64,000 nt of DNA, from assembly GCA_964468645.1 (NCBI GenBank), contig CAYXUU010000030.1, positions 1 through 64,000 of the forward strand, in the 5' to 3' direction. Position 1 is the stretch's first letter. Each line of letters begins with the position of its first letter. Both the position numbers and the translations under genes were made by a program. Shown here in pieces: positions 10,073-19,912 of this stretch. Origin of the DNA: JAIOZK01 sp964468645 (lineage in GTDB: Bacteria > Bacteroidota > Bacteroidia > Bacteroidales > JAIOZK01). The notes beneath the pieces are model-generated. The model was not told the origin of the DNA. It did no database searches and saw nothing but the letters and a program-made list of their open reading frames with translations.

Positions 10073-13000
10073 CTATTTACAATTCACAAAGGCAAGGATC
10101 CAACCATTTTCATTAGAGTCTTCGAGGGCTTTGCCAAGAATACCTGTTGAAATCCAGTTGTCGCTGTTGTTAAGGGTTCTCGCACAACCGTTTGCTTCTG
10201 AAACAGTTAATTTCTCTCCTGCCTGAATATTTGATTTACCATCAACCTTGATTTTTGCCTGACCAAAAACGATAATGGAAAGATAATCGCCAGGATTGAT
10301 TCGTCCATCTGAATGACAAAATCTTTTTCGGGTTTCAGGAATGGATTCTTCTATGTCATTATCCTCAACCTTTATCCCCACTCTGTATTCGACCACGCCA
10401 AAAACAGCCTGTGAATTATCAATACTTGCCTTGGCAATATTAACAGCTGTCATTTCACCATCTCCCAGTACATTTTGTACTGTACCTCCGGCAATACAAA
10501 CAATATCCCCACTTTCCAATGTTGATTTCCCAATATTTTTCCCATAGGTGCTGTTACTTTTTGATGTAACATTTGATCCGTAAATTTTATCAGGAGTATA
10601 CACCCCCCATTCATGGCTGGCAAGTGTCGTATTGGCGTAAACGCCATCATTATCTGCCCTGTAAACACGTACCCCGGATTCGTCTGCATGGCCAACAAAA
10701 AGGCCATGGCCAGCTGCGCCATTAATTTGAAAACCGTTACTATTACTACTCGTTGCCTCGAATGATGGAGTACCCGCATTACTAACATATATCCCATCAG
10801 TACCTGCATCCACAACATAAACTCCTGCATCTGTAGCATCGTCAATATAAATTCCATTATCCCCTGAAGATGATATAGATATCCCATCATCATTGGCATT
10901 TTCAACTTGTACACCGTCATCTCCAGCATCATTTATGTATATACCATCTTTATCTGCCCGTCCGATATAAACACCATAATCCTCAGCCCCTTCAATTTCA
11001 ACACCATTATCATAACCTAACCCGGCAGTGTTCGTAGTGGAAGGAAATCCGGCCTTATAAACGTGTATCCCATCATAATCCGACTGGCCAACAAAAAGAC
11101 CATATCCCTGAGCCCCTTCAACTTCAAATCCGTTATCATACGTACTACTATATGTTGCTGATGGATTGCCTGCCTTATTGATATGTACCCCATCCATATC
11201 TGTCTGGCCAACAAAAAGACCATATCCCTGAGCCCCTTCAACTTCAAATCCATTATCGTATGAACTGCTTACTATAGCTGATGGTGTTCCTGCCTTATAA
11301 ATATGTACACCATCCAGATCAGCCTGGCCAACAAAAAGTCCGCATCCTGAAGTACCGCCGATATCTATTGCATGATGTAAGGTACTGAAATATGTCGTTG
11401 ACGGTGTTCCGGCTTTAAAGATATGTATGGCGTCTTCATCAGATTGGCCGATATAAATGCCATAATCCTCTGCGCCTGATATCTCGACGCCGTTACTCCG
11501 GGCATCACTTACAGTGGTTGAAGGTGTACCAGCTTTCAAAATGTGAATGCCATCGTCGTCGGCTTCGTTAACATAAACACCATCATCCCCTGAGGAATAA
11601 ATATAAACGCCATTATCATCCGTTCTGCCGGCATAAAATCCATTTCCCTGTGCTCCGGCTATCTCATAACCATTATTGCTGGTACTTACATGTGTTGAAG
11701 TGGGGTTTCCGGCAGTTTCAATATAAACGCCATCCCAGTAAGTGTCCTCTATATAAATTCCTTTTCTTCCTGCATATCCGATATAAACGCCATAGCCCTC
11801 AGCACCTTCAATCTCTATACCATTATTATAATCATAAGTGGAGGTATTGGTCGCTGTGGGTGTTCCGGCTTTGTAAATATGAACACCATCCATATCCGCC
11901 TGTCCGACGTGGAGCCCGCTACCTTGTGCACCGGCAACCTCAAATCCATTATTATTTGCAGATAGGCTTGTCGTTGACGGAACACCTGCTTTGTAAACAT
12001 ACGCACCATCAGAAGGGGCTATATTTACATAGATCCCATCATCAGCCCTGACTTTCCCATTTACATCCAGTCTTTCACCCGGGGTTGAAGTCCCTATGCC
12101 AACATCACCGTCATCAGCAACCCATACCCCTTCAGAACCCCCGTCATTGGAAAGCCAGTATCCGTTCATTTTTAAATTCTGTGTTGCATTATGATCACCA
12201 AGATGATCACCAGGAACATTGGCCAGTTGTGATCCGTCGCCGATATATGCACTTGCGGTAACAGTGCCATCAACTTCCAGCTTTGAGGAAGGATTTGTTA
12301 AACCGATACCAACATCTGCATTAAATGAGAGCATATCATTGTTCATCTCGCCATAAATATAAGGATCACCGGTTGGAGTCCTTCCGATATACAATTTGTG
12401 GGAACCTGTTTCATCGTATCCGGCCCGGTATCCAACAAAAATATTATCGCTGCCAGCGTTGTTTGTATGACCGCTATTAGTGCCTATACTGGTATTTCTG
12501 TGGCCTCCGTTATTGTTATAAAGGGCATGGTAGCCATAAGCGGTGTTATTGTTCCCTCCATAGTTTTTAAAGAGGGCTGCATATCCGCTGGCGCTATTAC
12601 CATAACCACCATCATTATCTGTTAATGCATAGGCCCCATAGGCGACATTGTAATAACCATCAGTATTATCATATCCCGCATTATGACCTACAAAAACATT
12701 ATTGTTACTACCAAGATCATCATTGGCACCCGCACCGGTTCCAAGAAAAACACTATTTCCACCTGTTCGGCCATCAAGCAGGTCGTTGATGCTCATAGCT
12801 TCTGCACCCATAATTACCCACTGACTGCCATTATAAAAGTAGAACCCTTTGATATTGGTTGTTTGATAAATAATTAAACCTGTTGCAGGGCTTGAGATAG
12901 CGTTGCGTTGTCCCTCGTTCATACGGGGAACAAGTACTCCCATTGTTGTTGATTTTACATCAAGTAGCGCTGATGCATTCGGATCAGAACCATCTTCATT

Positions 13001-13096
13001 GATGGCAACCCCCTGAGCTATTAATGTTGAAATAACGCCAAAATATAAGATGGGAAAAATAAAAAAGTTAATCAATAAGATCCTTAATGTTTTCAT
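10073..13096 (-). CDS. Secreted repeat protein with DGVHIYKAG modules (1007 aa)
   Basis: The N-terminal signal peptide and shared module (GVAINEDGSDPNASALLD, VLVPRMNEGQRNAISSP, GFYFYNGSQWVIMG) match the paralogues at 2458 and 5348. A short run of NTAYGYHAL-type repeats follows, then GVGIGLTNPSSKLEVDG, then about 14 modules of roughly 40 residues carrying DGVHIYKAGTPS, NGFEVEGAQGYGLFVGQ or variants. The C-terminal 140 residues (from about ESGDIVCIAGGTVQNV to GILGKALEDSNENGWILAFV) are non-repetitive and resemble the end of the 29404-30750 protein; the pattern recalls intramolecular-chaperone or self-cleaving tails of fibre proteins, but I cannot confirm that. Function unknown; probably extracellular fibre-like. 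Its own promoter is proposed at 13224-13255. Confidence 0.85.
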   Translation of the reverse strand: MKTLRILLINFFIFPILYFGVISTLIAQGVAINEDGSDPNASALLDVKSTTMGVLVPRMNEGQRNAISSPATGLIIYQTTNIKGFYFYNGSQWVIMGAEAMSINDLLDGRTGGNSVFLGTGAGANDDLGSNNNVFVGHNAGYDNTDGYYNVAYGAYALTDNDGGYGNSASGYAALFKNYGGNNNTAYGYHALYNNNGGHRNTSIGTNSGHTNNAGSDNIFVGYRAGYDETGSHKLYIGRTPTGDPYIYGEMNNDMLSFNADVGIGLTNPSSKLEVDGTVTASAYIGDGSQLANVPGDHLGDHNATQNLKMNGYWLSNDGGSEGVWVADDGDVGIGTSTPGERLDVNGKVRADDGIYVNIAPSDGAYVYKAGVPSTTSLSANNNGFEVAGAQGSGLHVGQADMDGVHIYKAGTPTATNTSTYDYNNGIEIEGAEGYGVYIGYAGRKGIYIEDTYWDGVYIETAGNPTSTHVSTSNNGYEIAGAQGNGFYAGRTDDNGVYIYSSGDDGVYVNEADDDGIHILKAGTPSTTVSDARSNGVEISGAEDYGIYIGQSDEDAIHIFKAGTPSTTYFSTLHHAIDIGGTSGCGLFVGQADLDGVHIYKAGTPSAIVSSSYDNGFEVEGAQGYGLFVGQTDMDGVHINKAGNPSATYSSTYDNGFEVEGAQGYGLFVGQSDYDGIHVYKAGFPSTTNTAGLGYDNGVEIEGAEDYGVYIGRADKDGIYINDAGDDGVQVENANDDGISISSSGDNGIYIDDATDAGVYVVDAGTDGIYVSNAGTPSFEATSSNSNGFQINGAAGHGLFVGHADESGVRVYRADNDGVYANTTLASHEWGVYTPDKIYGSNVTSKSNSTYGKNIGKSTLESGDIVCIAGGTVQNVLGDGEMTAVNIAKASIDNSQAVFGVVEYRVGIKVEDNDIEESIPETRKRFCHSDGRINPGDYLSIIVFGQAKIKVDGKSNIQAGEKLTVSEANGCARTLNNSDNWISTGILGKALEDSNENGWILAFVNCK
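11083..11251. repeat. 120-bp (40-codon) internal repeats
   Basis: The 48-bp stretch beginning ctggccaacaaaaagacc at 11083 recurs without change at 11203, exactly 120 bp later. It is the best conserved pair in the 40-residue module array of the 1007-aa protein. Period and frame match, so the array can expand or contract without frameshift. Confidence 0.85.
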
Positions 13097-13223
13097 GGTT
13101 ATGGTTTTTTATGATGAAATAGTCATTGATATACAAAATTCATTTATCAATATATAGACATAAGTTATTGGAATTTAGCCAGCTAAAAGTAAGTGTGCGA
13201 TCAAGATCTATCTTTTAAGATGA

Positions 13224-13255
13224 TAAATATAAGGAAATGAAGAGGTTAATGCAAA
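13224..13255 (-). promoter_or_regulatory. Promoter of the 1007-aa repeat protein gene
   Basis: On the minus strand TTTG (13252-13255), 20 nt, then TATATTTA (13224-13231). The flanking tttgattacaaaaaa upstream and a shared TTGCATTAAC in the spacer nearly repeat the 9728-9759 promoter. The leader would be about 120 nt. Confidence 0.65.
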
Positions 13256-13324
13256 TTTTTTGTAATCAAATAATTAGGAGGTAATTTTAAAATATAAAAA
13301 TGGTACACTGTGCAAGACATTTCA

Positions 13325-13440
13325 AAGCCACGAATGCTGGAATTGATGACGAATTGAAGACGGATAAAATATTCGAGATAGCTGGTGTTGTGGATATTCG
13401 TGGATTAGTCGCATAAAATATTATCCACGCATCCGTGGCT
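13325..13440. repeat. CACGAAT-type intergenic inverted repeats
   Basis: Pairs such as gccacgaat / attcgtgga and cgtggat (13399-13405) / atccacg (13423-13429) form hairpins in this otherwise non-coding spacer between divergent genes. Similar cacgaat / attcgtg sequences occur near 9900-9960 and 63118-63160. No gene is seen in 13097-13550. Confidence 0.5.
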
Positions 13441-13495
13441 AATTTTTTACAAGTGAATATACAGAATAACTGACTTACATTTTAAATACAATGTT

Positions 13496-13526
13496 GTTGT
13501 CTATTTCATGGTATTTCTTATCTTAG
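13496..13526 (+). promoter_or_regulatory. Promoter of the small lipoprotein gene
   Basis: GTTG (13496-13499), 19 nt, TATCTTAG (13519-13526), 24 bp before the ATG at 13551. It is a close but not perfect match to the Bacteroidota pattern. Confidence 0.5.
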
Positions 13527-13550
13527 CGTTTCCAACAAAACCAAAACGTT

Positions 13551-13838
13551 ATGAAAATTTCAAATTCCTTAAGATGGTTATTCATCCTTGTAATGGCGAT
13601 GTTTATCCTGAGTTCATGTGCTCCAGGTGATGTTCGTTTCGATGCCGATCCTGCTGGTTTCTGGGCCGGCCTATGGCATGGTTTCATCTCGCTGGTTACT
13701 TTTATCATCAGTTTGTTTAATGATAAGGTTGCCATTTATGAAGTCGCCAACTCAGGCTGGCCATACAACCTTGGATTCATCATTGGCATTGCCATATTCT
13801 ATGGTGGTTCATCGAAGGGTAGCTGCAGGAAGTGGTAG
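13551..13838 (+). CDS. Small predicted lipoprotein / membrane protein
   Basis: A 95-residue protein. Residues 1-23 are a lipoprotein signal peptide (basic start, hydrophobic core, lipobox LSSC with Cys at about 23), so it should be lipidated and held on a membrane. The mature part has GFWAGLWHGFISLVTFIISLF, a hydrophobic stretch at about 37-57, a short VAIYEVANSG link and a second hydrophobic Gly-rich segment ending GGSSKGSCRKW. I recognise the pattern as a conserved small protein seen in bacteria but know no function. It ends 17 bp from the stop of the convergent caspase gene. Confidence 0.75.
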   Translation: MKISNSLRWLFILVMAMFILSSCAPGDVRFDADPAGFWAGLWHGFISLVTFIISLFNDKVAIYEVANSGWPYNLGFIIGIAIFYGGSSKGSCRKW

Positions 13839-13855
13839 TAAATGATTTGAACATA

Positions 13856-16800
13856 TTAATCATTTAGTATTTCCCTTATATAGTCCTGTATTTGCTTTGT
13901 CAATTCAGATTGATTTGTTGCAGATAATTGAGTTTTTGCTATCAAATCCTTTGACCTGACATTCAAATGCAGGGTAATGTTGTTATTTGATTGAACATAT
14001 CTTCCTACAAGTTTATATGCATCGGGAAAGTCCCTGGTATCGATAAAGATCAACTCGGATTCAGTACCTTTTGCAGAAACCTCATTAAGGTAATCATCTA
14101 CAATATTCCCCAAAGACAACACATCAAAGAACTCATCCTCATCCTGGAAATTGGACTGGACAAAAACTGGTTTAACCTGAGCCAATGGAACATTATTTTT
14201 ATCTTCATCCCCATAGAGGCCGATATCAAAGCTTTCGGCACCAAGTGGACTGAATACCTGGGGTTTTTGTATTCCACCGATACCCTGCGCAAGTGATGGT
14301 ACCCTTTCCCTTGCATGTTGAAACAGGAGGTTTATATCTGCATACCGGTTTTCCCGGAGGGCCATTCCTTTCAAACCTTCGAGTATGGAATAGGTTAGGA
14401 CCCCCTGCCCGTACCGGCTGGCTTCATAACTTACGGCATCGGCCGCACACCCAGTGATTATATGCATGCCGGTACGGTCTTTCATACGGTCGAGGGCTCT
14501 CAGTGTGGAGGAAGAAATATCACGCTTTTCCATGAGGTTCTCAACCACCTGCCCTGAAGCACAGGCATCAATAATCAGGATCTGTTTCAGGGCTGGCACT
14601 TTCTTGAACCATTCAACAAGGGTGTCGGATGATATGCTGGTTGAATTCCTGATACCGGGATCATTATAGGCATCAGCATTTGCAGTATAGGCATCAGCGG
14701 TCAGGTAGTAGAAATCACCATCCTGACCACCCCAGTTTATCCCGTGGCCGGATATATAAACCACAAAAATATCTGAAGCCCTGGCCTTTGAGGCAATATC
14801 GTTAAATGCATCCTTCAGGTTTTGTCTTGTTGGTACCTGATTGGATACATTACTTGAATAGTGATAGGAATAGGTGTTATCAACACCAAATAATCTTTCC
14901 GCACCGATCTGAAGTGCTTTGCGTATATCATCGGCATCTTTGGCAGCATATTTCAGGTCTATCTGATCTCCGGTATAATCTGAAACCCCTGATGTGAGCA
15001 GATACAGATCGGGCTTCTCAACAATATCCTCACCACCAGGATTGTAAAATGCATTAACACCCCGGCTTACAAGATAACCTTCCTTATTATAAGCCTTAAC
15101 CTCTATTCGATTATCCACCCCTGATTGCAGGTATGGGTGGTCTTTGAGGTTTAATTTCAGGCTCAGCCTTTCTGCTTCAGGATCAACTCCTTCACCTCTG
15201 GCATCGGCAGTGATCTCTTTGCCGTTGATAAAAACTTTAACCTCACCAATTCCTCCTCCCTGGTTTTGAATGGTGATGCTTAGCACACCATTATCTTTGA
15301 GCTCCTCCACAGTGACCTTTGGATACAGTCTTACATTTTCAAGAGTTCTGACATCTCTCACAGGTTCGGGGTTAAATCCAAGTAATTTTGAAAGTAAACC
15401 GGGTTCATAGTACCTTTCTTTCAATTGTTCAAGTTCTATTGTTTCCATGCCCACAGTATAATACAGGTATTTCATCGCACCTGGTGATGCATCAAAAAGA
15501 CCTGCCGGAGTATAAACCACCCAATCATTGCTATCAATGGAAACCAGTGTTGCTATCTCTTTATTTTCTTTAATATCCCATATTTTAACTGTATTGTCTT
15601 CACTGCCACTAATTAAAATATCACTTTCTGGTAATGAGATGATGGAAGTGACGAAATTGGTATGTCCGGGAAATTCCTGGATTAAAGTTCCTCCTTTTAA
15701 ATCCCAACGTTTTATGATGAAATCATAGGCTGCAGTTAATGCAAAATTGTTGTCTTTAAAGTATTCCAGGCAGGTAATCCATCCAAGTGAATCGATATCG
15801 ACGATTTTAATGATCCTTTCGTTCTCATAATCGATTAATGCTACACTGTTTGGTTTATCAGTTATCATGGACATCGTTAAATCATAAGTAGTTAAGACAT
15901 AGCGATCATCGTCAGATAAATGACATGATGATAAAGTATATTCCTGCCCTTTTACTGGTATGGATTTGATTTTTTCGCCTGTTTCAAAGTCCCATGAACA
16001 AAGCTGATATTGATATGAAGGCAGGGAAGTATCCAGAACCAAACCGATGATGAATTGATCATCTGAGGAAATTTCAATATCAAAGCTCTCGGAAGCTTCT
16101 GTATGAATTGAATTCTCAAGAACTCCTGTTATTGTGTTCCAGATATTGATATCGCCAAACATATTCATTGATAAGGCATAGGTTCCTTCTTTCGCAAATT
16201 CCACTTCTTTCACAAAACCCGAATTAGAAAAGAAAAAATCGTTGCTTGAGAAGAAGAAAAGGCTGTCCGATAATAAATTCCAGAGAGACATTTCTCCAAC
16301 TGACGCCGACAATATTTTATGTTCATCAGGAGAAAGCTTTATGTCAATACCGAATCCTGAAGAGTGTGATGGAATTGAACGCGATTTGATGAGATTTCCT
16401 TTTTCCATATCCCACAGATATAGATTATAGGAACCGGATGTACTTTCAGCGCTTCCTACAATAAGTTTATTACTTCCTATGGCAAAATCAATACTGAATA
16501 CCGGCATCGTTTTTCCACCAAACCGTTTTAATTCCTCACCATTCTGACTATCCCACATCCTGATCCGGCCTTCATCGTTACCTGTAAAGAAATGTTTACC
16601 ATCATTGGTCAGGGTAATTTTAGGATCATAAGCACCAATGTATTTCTCCATCTTCATGATAACTTCCTGCGTGCCCAGATCAATCAGGATTACCTGGGAA
16701 TTATCTGAAATTAACAATCTATTACCTGACAAGGATGTTTCTCCCACCTCATCTATTATTTGATATACCGGCACATATTCCCCGGATAAAGTATCAATTT

Positions 16801-17533
16801 TATGTGCAGTATCATGGGGAAAGATAGAAATGAAATATTCCAGATCATCTGAAAACGTATTAAGATTATAAAATTTGATCACGGTATCACCGGTAATCAG
16901 GTATTGATGGCCTGTGTTCAAATAATTATCCAGGATGCCAACCAATTTTCCTGCAAATCCCCTGACCAAACTATCCGTACTCACCTGATATAAATAGACA
17001 GAATCAAGATAATTGGAAATGAGATATTCACCATTATTAAAAAGCATCATGATGCTCTGAAATCCTACTCTTGCCCGAACTGTATCCATCAAATTCATGG
17101 AATTGGTCTCATAGATTTCAACAGGTTTGTACCAGTTGCTGAGCATTAAATGTTTGCCATCATCAGAAAGACTCATTGAATTATAAGCATTGGCAGTATC
17201 ATTCAAGCTATGAATAAGATTACCGGAGACAAGATCATAAACATTCATGTTTCCGCTGGTCAATGTATAGATCCTGTTATTAAAGGCGAGTATTTTAACC
17301 ACATAATCATTTTCGGTAATTGTTCGTAATTCCCTGCCTGTGTTTACATCCCATACTTTAACAGTTTTATCCCCGCTTCCAGAAACAAGATATTGTTCAT
17401 TCTGAGTTAGGTTTATTGCAGTGATGTTATCGGTATGTCCAATAGGGATGATAAGATTAGGTTTTTGAGCATTTGATATTATTGCTGAACAAATGCCTGT
17501 TGAGACTATCAGGTATTTTATAAAACCTGTCAT
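13856..17533 (-). CDS. Secreted WD40 repeat protein with C-terminal caspase domain
   Basis: A 1225-residue protein. Signal peptide 1-22 (ending SNAQ); WD40 beta-propeller repeats over about 30-700, clearest at GDKTVKVWD, GRIRMWD and DNTVKIWD; a linker of beta-rich sequence at about 740-850; then a caspase-like (peptidase C14, clan CD) domain from about 860 to 1090. The catalytic dyad is visible: His930 in SGHG and Cys991 in DACASG, so the peptidase is probably active. The last 130 residues are not recognised and carry no clear T9SS tail. WD40-caspase fusions are known in bacteria, but a substrate or role in death, signalling or defence cannot be inferred. With its export signal it should act outside the cytoplasm. 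Monocistronic, facing the lipoprotein gene. Confidence 0.9.
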   Translation of the reverse strand: MTGFIKYLIVSTGICSAIISNAQKPNLIIPIGHTDNITAINLTQNEQYLVSGSGDKTVKVWDVNTGRELRTITENDYVVKILAFNNRIYTLTSGNMNVYDLVSGNLIHSLNDTANAYNSMSLSDDGKHLMLSNWYKPVEIYETNSMNLMDTVRARVGFQSIMMLFNNGEYLISNYLDSVYLYQVSTDSLVRGFAGKLVGILDNYLNTGHQYLITGDTVIKFYNLNTFSDDLEYFISIFPHDTAHKIDTLSGEYVPVYQIIDEVGETSLSGNRLLISDNSQVILIDLGTQEVIMKMEKYIGAYDPKITLTNDGKHFFTGNDEGRIRMWDSQNGEELKRFGGKTMPVFSIDFAIGSNKLIVGSAESTSGSYNLYLWDMEKGNLIKSRSIPSHSSGFGIDIKLSPDEHKILSASVGEMSLWNLLSDSLFFFSSNDFFFSNSGFVKEVEFAKEGTYALSMNMFGDINIWNTITGVLENSIHTEASESFDIEISSDDQFIIGLVLDTSLPSYQYQLCSWDFETGEKIKSIPVKGQEYTLSSCHLSDDDRYVLTTYDLTMSMITDKPNSVALIDYENERIIKIVDIDSLGWITCLEYFKDNNFALTAAYDFIIKRWDLKGGTLIQEFPGHTNFVTSIISLPESDILISGSEDNTVKIWDIKENKEIATLVSIDSNDWVVYTPAGLFDASPGAMKYLYYTVGMETIELEQLKERYYEPGLLSKLLGFNPEPVRDVRTLENVRLYPKVTVEELKDNGVLSITIQNQGGGIGEVKVFINGKEITADARGEGVDPEAERLSLKLNLKDHPYLQSGVDNRIEVKAYNKEGYLVSRGVNAFYNPGGEDIVEKPDLYLLTSGVSDYTGDQIDLKYAAKDADDIRKALQIGAERLFGVDNTYSYHYSSNVSNQVPTRQNLKDAFNDIASKARASDIFVVYISGHGINWGGQDGDFYYLTADAYTANADAYNDPGIRNSTSISSDTLVEWFKKVPALKQILIIDACASGQVVENLMEKRDISSSTLRALDRMKDRTGMHIITGCAADAVSYEASRYGQGVLTYSILEGLKGMALRENRYADINLLFQHARERVPSLAQGIGGIQKPQVFSPLGAESFDIGLYGDEDKNNVPLAQVKPVFVQSNFQDEDEFFDVLSLGNIVDDYLNEVSAKGTESELIFIDTRDFPDAYKLVGRYVQSNNNITLHLNVRSKDLIAKTQLSATNQSELTKQIQDYIREILND

Positions 17534-17664
17534 AAAAAGCCTGGCTGTTTATATTGTAAATATACAATTTATTATCCTGTACTTAATAGTATATACAACC
17601 GGATGTAACCTGAGTGATTATATTCGTATTTTTGATTCAGCGAAATCAACAGTGTTGCGTTACC

Positions 17665-19827
17665 ATGAGTTATATCAGTCAGAAACCCACAGTATTTATC
17701 TTATCATGCATCATACTGTTTTTCTTGCCTTTAAAGGAAATATTTCAACAGGAAATAAACTCACCAGATACACTGATCATATTGCATCATACGGATACTA
17801 TTCAAACCGACCTTAATGAAGTGGTAGTTACCGGAACTAGAATTCCTAAAAAAATCATTGACATTCCCTATTCTGTTGTTCGGATCAATAACATGGATTA
17901 CCGGTATAATAAACAAATAGGTGTTGATGATGCCCTCTCTTCCGTCCCGGGAATGTTCCTCCAGTCAAGATATGGCAACCACGATGTACGTATTTCAATA
18001 AGGGGTTTTGGGAGCAGGTCTAATTCAGGGATCAGAGGGGTAAGGATATTACTTGATGATATCCCGGAATCGGAACCGGATGGACAGACAAGAATAGAAG
18101 CTATAGATTTTAATTCAATAGGCCGTATCGAAATCGCAAAGGGCAATGCATCCTCTTTATACACCAATGCCCCGGGCGGTGTGGTGAACTTTATCAATGA
18201 CATGGATTTTGATCGGTCATATGCCATTCAGTTTAACCAGATTGGTTCTTTCGGACTTGGCAGGCATGGGGTGAAAACAGGTGTGAGATCAGGAAATTAC
18301 AGGTTTCTCAATACCTATAGTTACCAGAGTTTTGATGGATACAGGGTGCACAACAATGAACATTGGCATATCCTGAATACTGTTCTCGAAACCCATCCGG
18401 GAGATCATTCCAGCCTGAAGATCATGTTTTATTTTGTTGATGGATTCATCAAACTTCCGGGTGCTTTGACGAAAGAGGAATTCGATAAAGATCCTTTCCA
18501 GGCTAACCAGCGTTCGGTTGATCGCGACGAAAAAAGGAAGAGCACAAAAGGAAGACTTGGAATACGATATAATACCAGGTTTGGAAAATCATTTAATAAT
18601 GAAATTGAGATCACAACCTATGGTACCATTAAATATTTCGAGAGGACTTCCAGGTATTACAGGATCATCAACAGGTATGGACTGGGCCTTGGCGGGAAGT
18701 ATATGAACAGGTTCTGGCTTGGTAATCGTAAAAATGAATTTTCAATAGGTGGAGATCTCCTGATGCAACCGGCCAGGACCGAATTTTATGATAATATCAG
18801 CGGGAAAAAGGGAGATCAGCTTTTTCAGTTGTATGATGAAAAAATCAACAATGCCGGATTTTATATCTCCGACAATTTTGAGATACTTCCTGAAAAACTC
18901 TTTGTGTTATTAACCGGCAGGTACGACAATGTGGGTTATAAGCTGACTGAAGAGACTTTACCCTCACGAAATGATAAGAGAACTTTTCATGCATTTACAC
19001 CCAAGCTTGCCCTTAATTATAAGCTAACATCCATGATCGCCCTCTACACCTCGTTTGGTTTAAGCTTTGACAGCCCTGCAAAAAATGAACTTGAAAGTGT
19101 TGAGCCTTCAAAATTGTATAATCAGGACCTTGAATCACAGGAATCACAAAATTTTGAGCTGGGAATAAAAGGTACAGTAAAAAGGCAGGATGCTGATTTA
19201 TTAAAAGAAATTCGGTTCGAGGCTACGATATTCAATATTTTGATTGATAATGAAATAGTGCCATTTGAGGTACTTGGGGATGTTTTTTACCGGAATGCGG
19301 CTAAGTCAAACAGATTAGGAATGGAACTTGGAGGATTAATAGAAATTATTAAGGATCTTAATTTTATTTTAGCCTATACTTTTTCTGATTTTAAATATGA
19401 TAAATATCTCGCAAAGTCAATTGAAGTTGATTCATCAGGAAATATAATAGAACTGCAAAAAGATTTTTCCGGCAATTTTGCACCCAGTGTTCCAAAGAAT
19501 AATCTGTTTTTAGCCTGTTCCTATTCCTATCCTGTCCACCGAAAAATAAACGGATTTATTAAAGTAAGCTATAATGGTGTAAGCGGTCTCTGGGTTGATG
19601 ATGCAAATACTGATCAAACAAAAAGATATGATCTGGTGAATACGGTACTGGGCTTTGATCTTAAATTCGGGAAGTTCAATATTTTGATTTCCGGGGGCAT
19701 TTATAATATTTTTGATGGGATTTATGTTGGATTTACGAATACCAACTCGGCAGATAAGCGGTACTATGAAGCCGGGGAACCAAGGGCATTTTTTGGCTCT
19801 TTAAAGATAGGATATACATTCAAGTAA
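17665..19827 (+). CDS. TonB-dependent outer-membrane receptor
   Basis: A 720-residue receptor from the ATG at 17665, chosen because MSYISQKPTVFILSCIILFF gives a signal-like start; an ATG at 17614 would add 17 unlikely residues. The plug begins near EVVVTGTRIPKKI and contains DDALSSVPGMFLQSRYG, ISIRGFGSRSNSGIRGVRIL, DDIPESEPDG and NAPGGVVNFI, typical of TonB plug domains of the FecA-like siderophore or citrate class. The rest is a 22-strand-type barrel with the usual aromatic C-terminus (GSLKIGYTFK). There is no N-terminal carboxypeptidase-like domain, unlike SusC proteins, so iron-complex or small-ligand uptake is more likely than glycan uptake. The ligand is unknown. An Asp-box protein gene follows after 85 bp. 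Confidence 0.9.
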   Translation: MSYISQKPTVFILSCIILFFLPLKEIFQQEINSPDTLIILHHTDTIQTDLNEVVVTGTRIPKKIIDIPYSVVRINNMDYRYNKQIGVDDALSSVPGMFLQSRYGNHDVRISIRGFGSRSNSGIRGVRILLDDIPESEPDGQTRIEAIDFNSIGRIEIAKGNASSLYTNAPGGVVNFINDMDFDRSYAIQFNQIGSFGLGRHGVKTGVRSGNYRFLNTYSYQSFDGYRVHNNEHWHILNTVLETHPGDHSSLKIMFYFVDGFIKLPGALTKEEFDKDPFQANQRSVDRDEKRKSTKGRLGIRYNTRFGKSFNNEIEITTYGTIKYFERTSRYYRIINRYGLGLGGKYMNRFWLGNRKNEFSIGGDLLMQPARTEFYDNISGKKGDQLFQLYDEKINNAGFYISDNFEILPEKLFVLLTGRYDNVGYKLTEETLPSRNDKRTFHAFTPKLALNYKLTSMIALYTSFGLSFDSPAKNELESVEPSKLYNQDLESQESQNFELGIKGTVKRQDADLLKEIRFEATIFNILIDNEIVPFEVLGDVFYRNAAKSNRLGMELGGLIEIIKDLNFILAYTFSDFKYDKYLAKSIEVDSSGNIIELQKDFSGNFAPSVPKNNLFLACSYSYPVHRKINGFIKVSYNGVSGLWVDDANTDQTKRYDLVNTVLGFDLKFGKFNILISGGIYNIFDGIYVGFTNTNSADKRYYEAGEPRAFFGSLKIGYTFK

Positions 19828-19912
19828 ATCGACAAAGAATCACAAAAATTCTCTGTGACATCTGGTGCTAATATGCTTTTGCCACAGATAACACAGATAA
19901 ACAATTGATTTT

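Noticed and set aside
17614..17664. Upstream ATG for the TonB receptor
   Set aside because: It adds 17 residues before a good signal peptide; ATG 17665 gives the normal layout.
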